From a virus, in IMG/VR virus record IMGVR_UViG_3300034198_012703, positions 1 to 28,642 of that record: a stretch of 28,642 nt of DNA, one strand, 5' to 3'. The translations under genes were made by a program, and so were the position numbers. Position 1 is the first letter of the stretch, and the number at the start of each line of letters is the position of its first letter. Shown in pieces: positions 27,281 through 28,642 of this stretch. The notes under the pieces are model-generated. The model ran no database searches. It had not been told where the DNA came from and worked only from the letters and a program-made list of their open reading frames with translations.

Positions 27281-28160
27281 GATCGTTTTTACACAAGATG
27301 TGCCAGGAGAACGCGAATGGATCAACTCTCATTTTCCTGGCTACATCAATTTAGAAACTGTGCATAGTGGCAAATGGCCACCAAATGGTATTTTTGCCGA
27401 TGATAATAATTTATTATTCGAGTACTCTCGAAAAGATCCAATTGTTGACACCGAATTTGTTGGTGCAACCAAAAGTCTATATACAAAAGACATCGGAATC
27501 ATAGACAACACATGGATTTATGCAGATAATTTAATTTCTAATTTAGACTTTAGTATACCCAAAACTTGTAATGAATACTATCAAGCTGTTACATTTAGAC
27601 GAGTTGGTACTGTGTTTACCGAATCTTTATTGCGGCAACAATATAAAAGATTAGCCGCACATTATGCCAATAATAAAGATAACAAATTGGTAAATTTATT
27701 AACCAATCATAAAAATACCGACATTGCATTAATATATAGGGACAACTGGTGGGAGTGGATAACCAGTTGTTTTATTGGACACAACTACGGATTTCATCAT
27801 CATGATACCCAAATAGATTGGGCATCGTTACCTGCCATTGAATTATCAGAATCTGTGTTAGATCAACATTATCAACTGTGCAAAACTAACTGGAACTTTT
27901 TTTGTAATTTAAGAGTGTTATTTCCTGATCGTATATTTTATCTATTAGAATTTTCAGATATGATAGAAAAATATTCAGCATACACTGATCATAAAAAAAT
28001 AATTTATGATAAAAAACAATTAATATCAAATTTTGATTTAATGCACAATATTTTTAATCTGCGTTATAAAAATAATTTCGAAACAATCACAAAACGATGT
28101 TGTTCGCATTTAGTCAAAATGAAATGCATTACAAATTTAGATAATATTATACATATTTGA
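27270..28160 (+). CDS. Uncharacterised protein, possible sulfotransferase-like P-loop fold
   Basis: The 296-aa product has no certain family. The ATG overlaps the end of gp55 by 11 bases, so it is probably co-translated. Three segments in the right order recall sulfotransferases: residues 107-119 (VTFRRVGTVFTES), resembling the 5'-phosphosulfate loop; 152-170 (IALIYRDNWWEWITSCFIG), resembling the R...S motif that holds the 3'-phosphate; and 223-235 (FYLLEFSDMIEKY), resembling the Y-E-D-L segment. The classical Lys/Arg in the loop is matched only loosely by Arg110/Arg111. Aromatic and His residues are frequent (YGFHHHD). The 3' third is more AT-rich than the neighbours, which fits a gene inserted between gp55 and gp47, genes that are often adjacent in T4-like cyanophages. 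A glycan or lipid-modifying role is possible but unproven. Confidence 0.75.
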   Translation: MTNKIVFTQDVPGEREWINSHFPGYINLETVHSGKWPPNGIFADDNNLLFEYSRKDPIVDTEFVGATKSLYTKDIGIIDNTWIYADNLISNLDFSIPKTCNEYYQAVTFRRVGTVFTESLLRQQYKRLAAHYANNKDNKLVNLLTNHKNTDIALIYRDNWWEWITSCFIGHNYGFHHHDTQIDWASLPAIELSESVLDQHYQLCKTNWNFFCNLRVLFPDRIFYLLEFSDMIEKYSAYTDHKKIIYDKKQLISNFDLMHNIFNLRYKNNFETITKRCCSHLVKMKCITNLDNIIHI

Positions 28161-28191
28161 CTTTATGCATTTTATGTATTAAACTAGCATT

Positions 28192-28642
28192 ATGACTAAT
28201 CTATTTAAAAAAGCCGCACTATTTACTGATATCCATTTTGGCCTCAAATCAAATAGTACTCTGCACAATGAGGACTGCTTAAATTTTGTCAAATGGGCCA
28301 CTACTAAAGCAAAAGAAGAAGGATGCGAGACTGCAATGTTCTTAGGCGATTGGCACAACAATCGTGCCAGTATCAATATTCTAACATTGGGCTATAGTCT
28401 ACAAGCACTGGAACATTTAAATGACAATTTCTCTCATACTTATTTCATCCCTGGTAATCACGACCTGTATTATCGTGATAAGCGTGATGTTCAGTCAGTG
28501 GCTTGGGCCAAACACTTACCCAATATTACGATATGCAACGATTGGTTTTCTGACAGCAACGTTGTTATCGCCCCTTGGTTGTGTGGAGACGATTACAAAA
28601 GAATCCCCAAGCTCAAAGGCCGGTATATGTTTGGGCACTTTG
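28192..28642 (+). CDS. 47: Recombination endonuclease subunit gp47 (Mre11-like), N-terminal part
   Basis: The ATG is at 28192 and the frame is open to the right edge (150 codons), so the C-terminus is missing. The calcineurin-like metallophosphoesterase motifs appear in order: D-x-H at residues 13-15 (FTDIHFG), GDWH at 52-55, GNHD at 88-91 and GHF at 148-150. PWLCGDDY at 128-135 matches the P-W-M/L-C segment of T4 gp47. With gp46 (Rad50-like, expected further right), gp47 processes DNA ends for recombination-dependent replication. It follows the 296-aa gene by 31 bases without a recognisable ribosome binding site. The gp55-gp47 neighbourhood is typical of T4-like cyanophage genomes. Confidence 0.92.
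   Translation, partial: MTNLFKKAALFTDIHFGLKSNSTLHNEDCLNFVKWATTKAKEEGCETAMFLGDWHNNRASINILTLGYSLQALEHLNDNFSHTYFIPGNHDLYYRDKRDVQSVAWAKHLPNITICNDWFSDSNVVIAPWLCGDDYKRIPKLKGRYMFGHF

Noticed and set aside
28179-28376. 65-codon open frame on the minus strand at the gp47 start
   Set aside because: It is antisense to the well-supported gp47 metallophosphoesterase motifs and has no supported ribosome binding site.
1-28642. tRNA genes, CRISPR arrays, insertion sequences or attachment sites
   Set aside because: No cloverleaf-like segment, spaced repeat array, transposase or terminal inverted repeat was seen; intergenic gaps are nearly all below 65 bases, and the repeats found are in-frame protein repeats.

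Overview
This window is almost wholly coding and reads as part of the genome of a T4-like (Straboviridae/Kyanoviridae-type) contractile-tailed phage with AT-rich DNA. It resembles T4-like phages known from marine and freshwater bacteria more than T4 itself: the gp25, gp6, gp5, gp53-like, gp55 and gp47 homologues are recognisable, but most are longer than in T4 and are fused to or interrupted by extra domains. No host gene, tRNA, rRNA, CRISPR array or insertion sequence is visible, and the host cannot be named from this sequence.

Layout. From about 26,360 down to position 1, everything is on the minus strand and forms a compact late structural (baseplate/tail) cluster with gaps of 0-50 bases. 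In transcription order it holds: a tube-cap-like baseplate protein (300 aa), a gp53/LysM-like wedge protein (100 aa), a 1,102-aa hub-like protein flanked by coiled coils, a gp5-like central spike without lysozyme (680 aa), a 159-aa protein with faint lysozyme-fold resemblance, a 509-aa Ala/Ser/Pro/Leu low-complexity protein, gp25 (125 aa), an oversized gp6 (about 1,126 aa), a giant 4,219-aa modular protein in the place where T4 has gp7, a conserved 230-aa virion protein, and the N-terminus of a tail-fibre-type protein that runs off the left edge. From 26,423 to the right edge, genes are on the plus strand: the late sigma factor gp55 with a large internal insertion, a 296-aa possible sulfotransferase-like protein, and the start of the Mre11-like recombination nuclease gp47.

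How it fits together. The divergent 65-bp region at 26,359-26,422 separates the regulatory/recombination genes from the tail genes. T4-late-promoter-like boxes (NATAAATA) lie just upstream of the first tail gene, of gp6 and inside the annotated start of the 230-aa gene, and a perfect TATAAATA lies upstream of the gp55 gene. The late sigma made here would be expected to switch on the baseplate cluster and possibly its own gene.

The most striking points are: the giant baseplate-associated protein, which carries seven FG-GAP-like blades (a possible complete beta-propeller) plus several recurring phage adhesion-type modules; a shared promoter-to-start module at two genes that suggests a start-codon correction; the split sigma factor; the possible sulfotransferase-like gene between gp55 and gp47; and the lysozyme-free spike with a perfectly phased 15-residue repeat.
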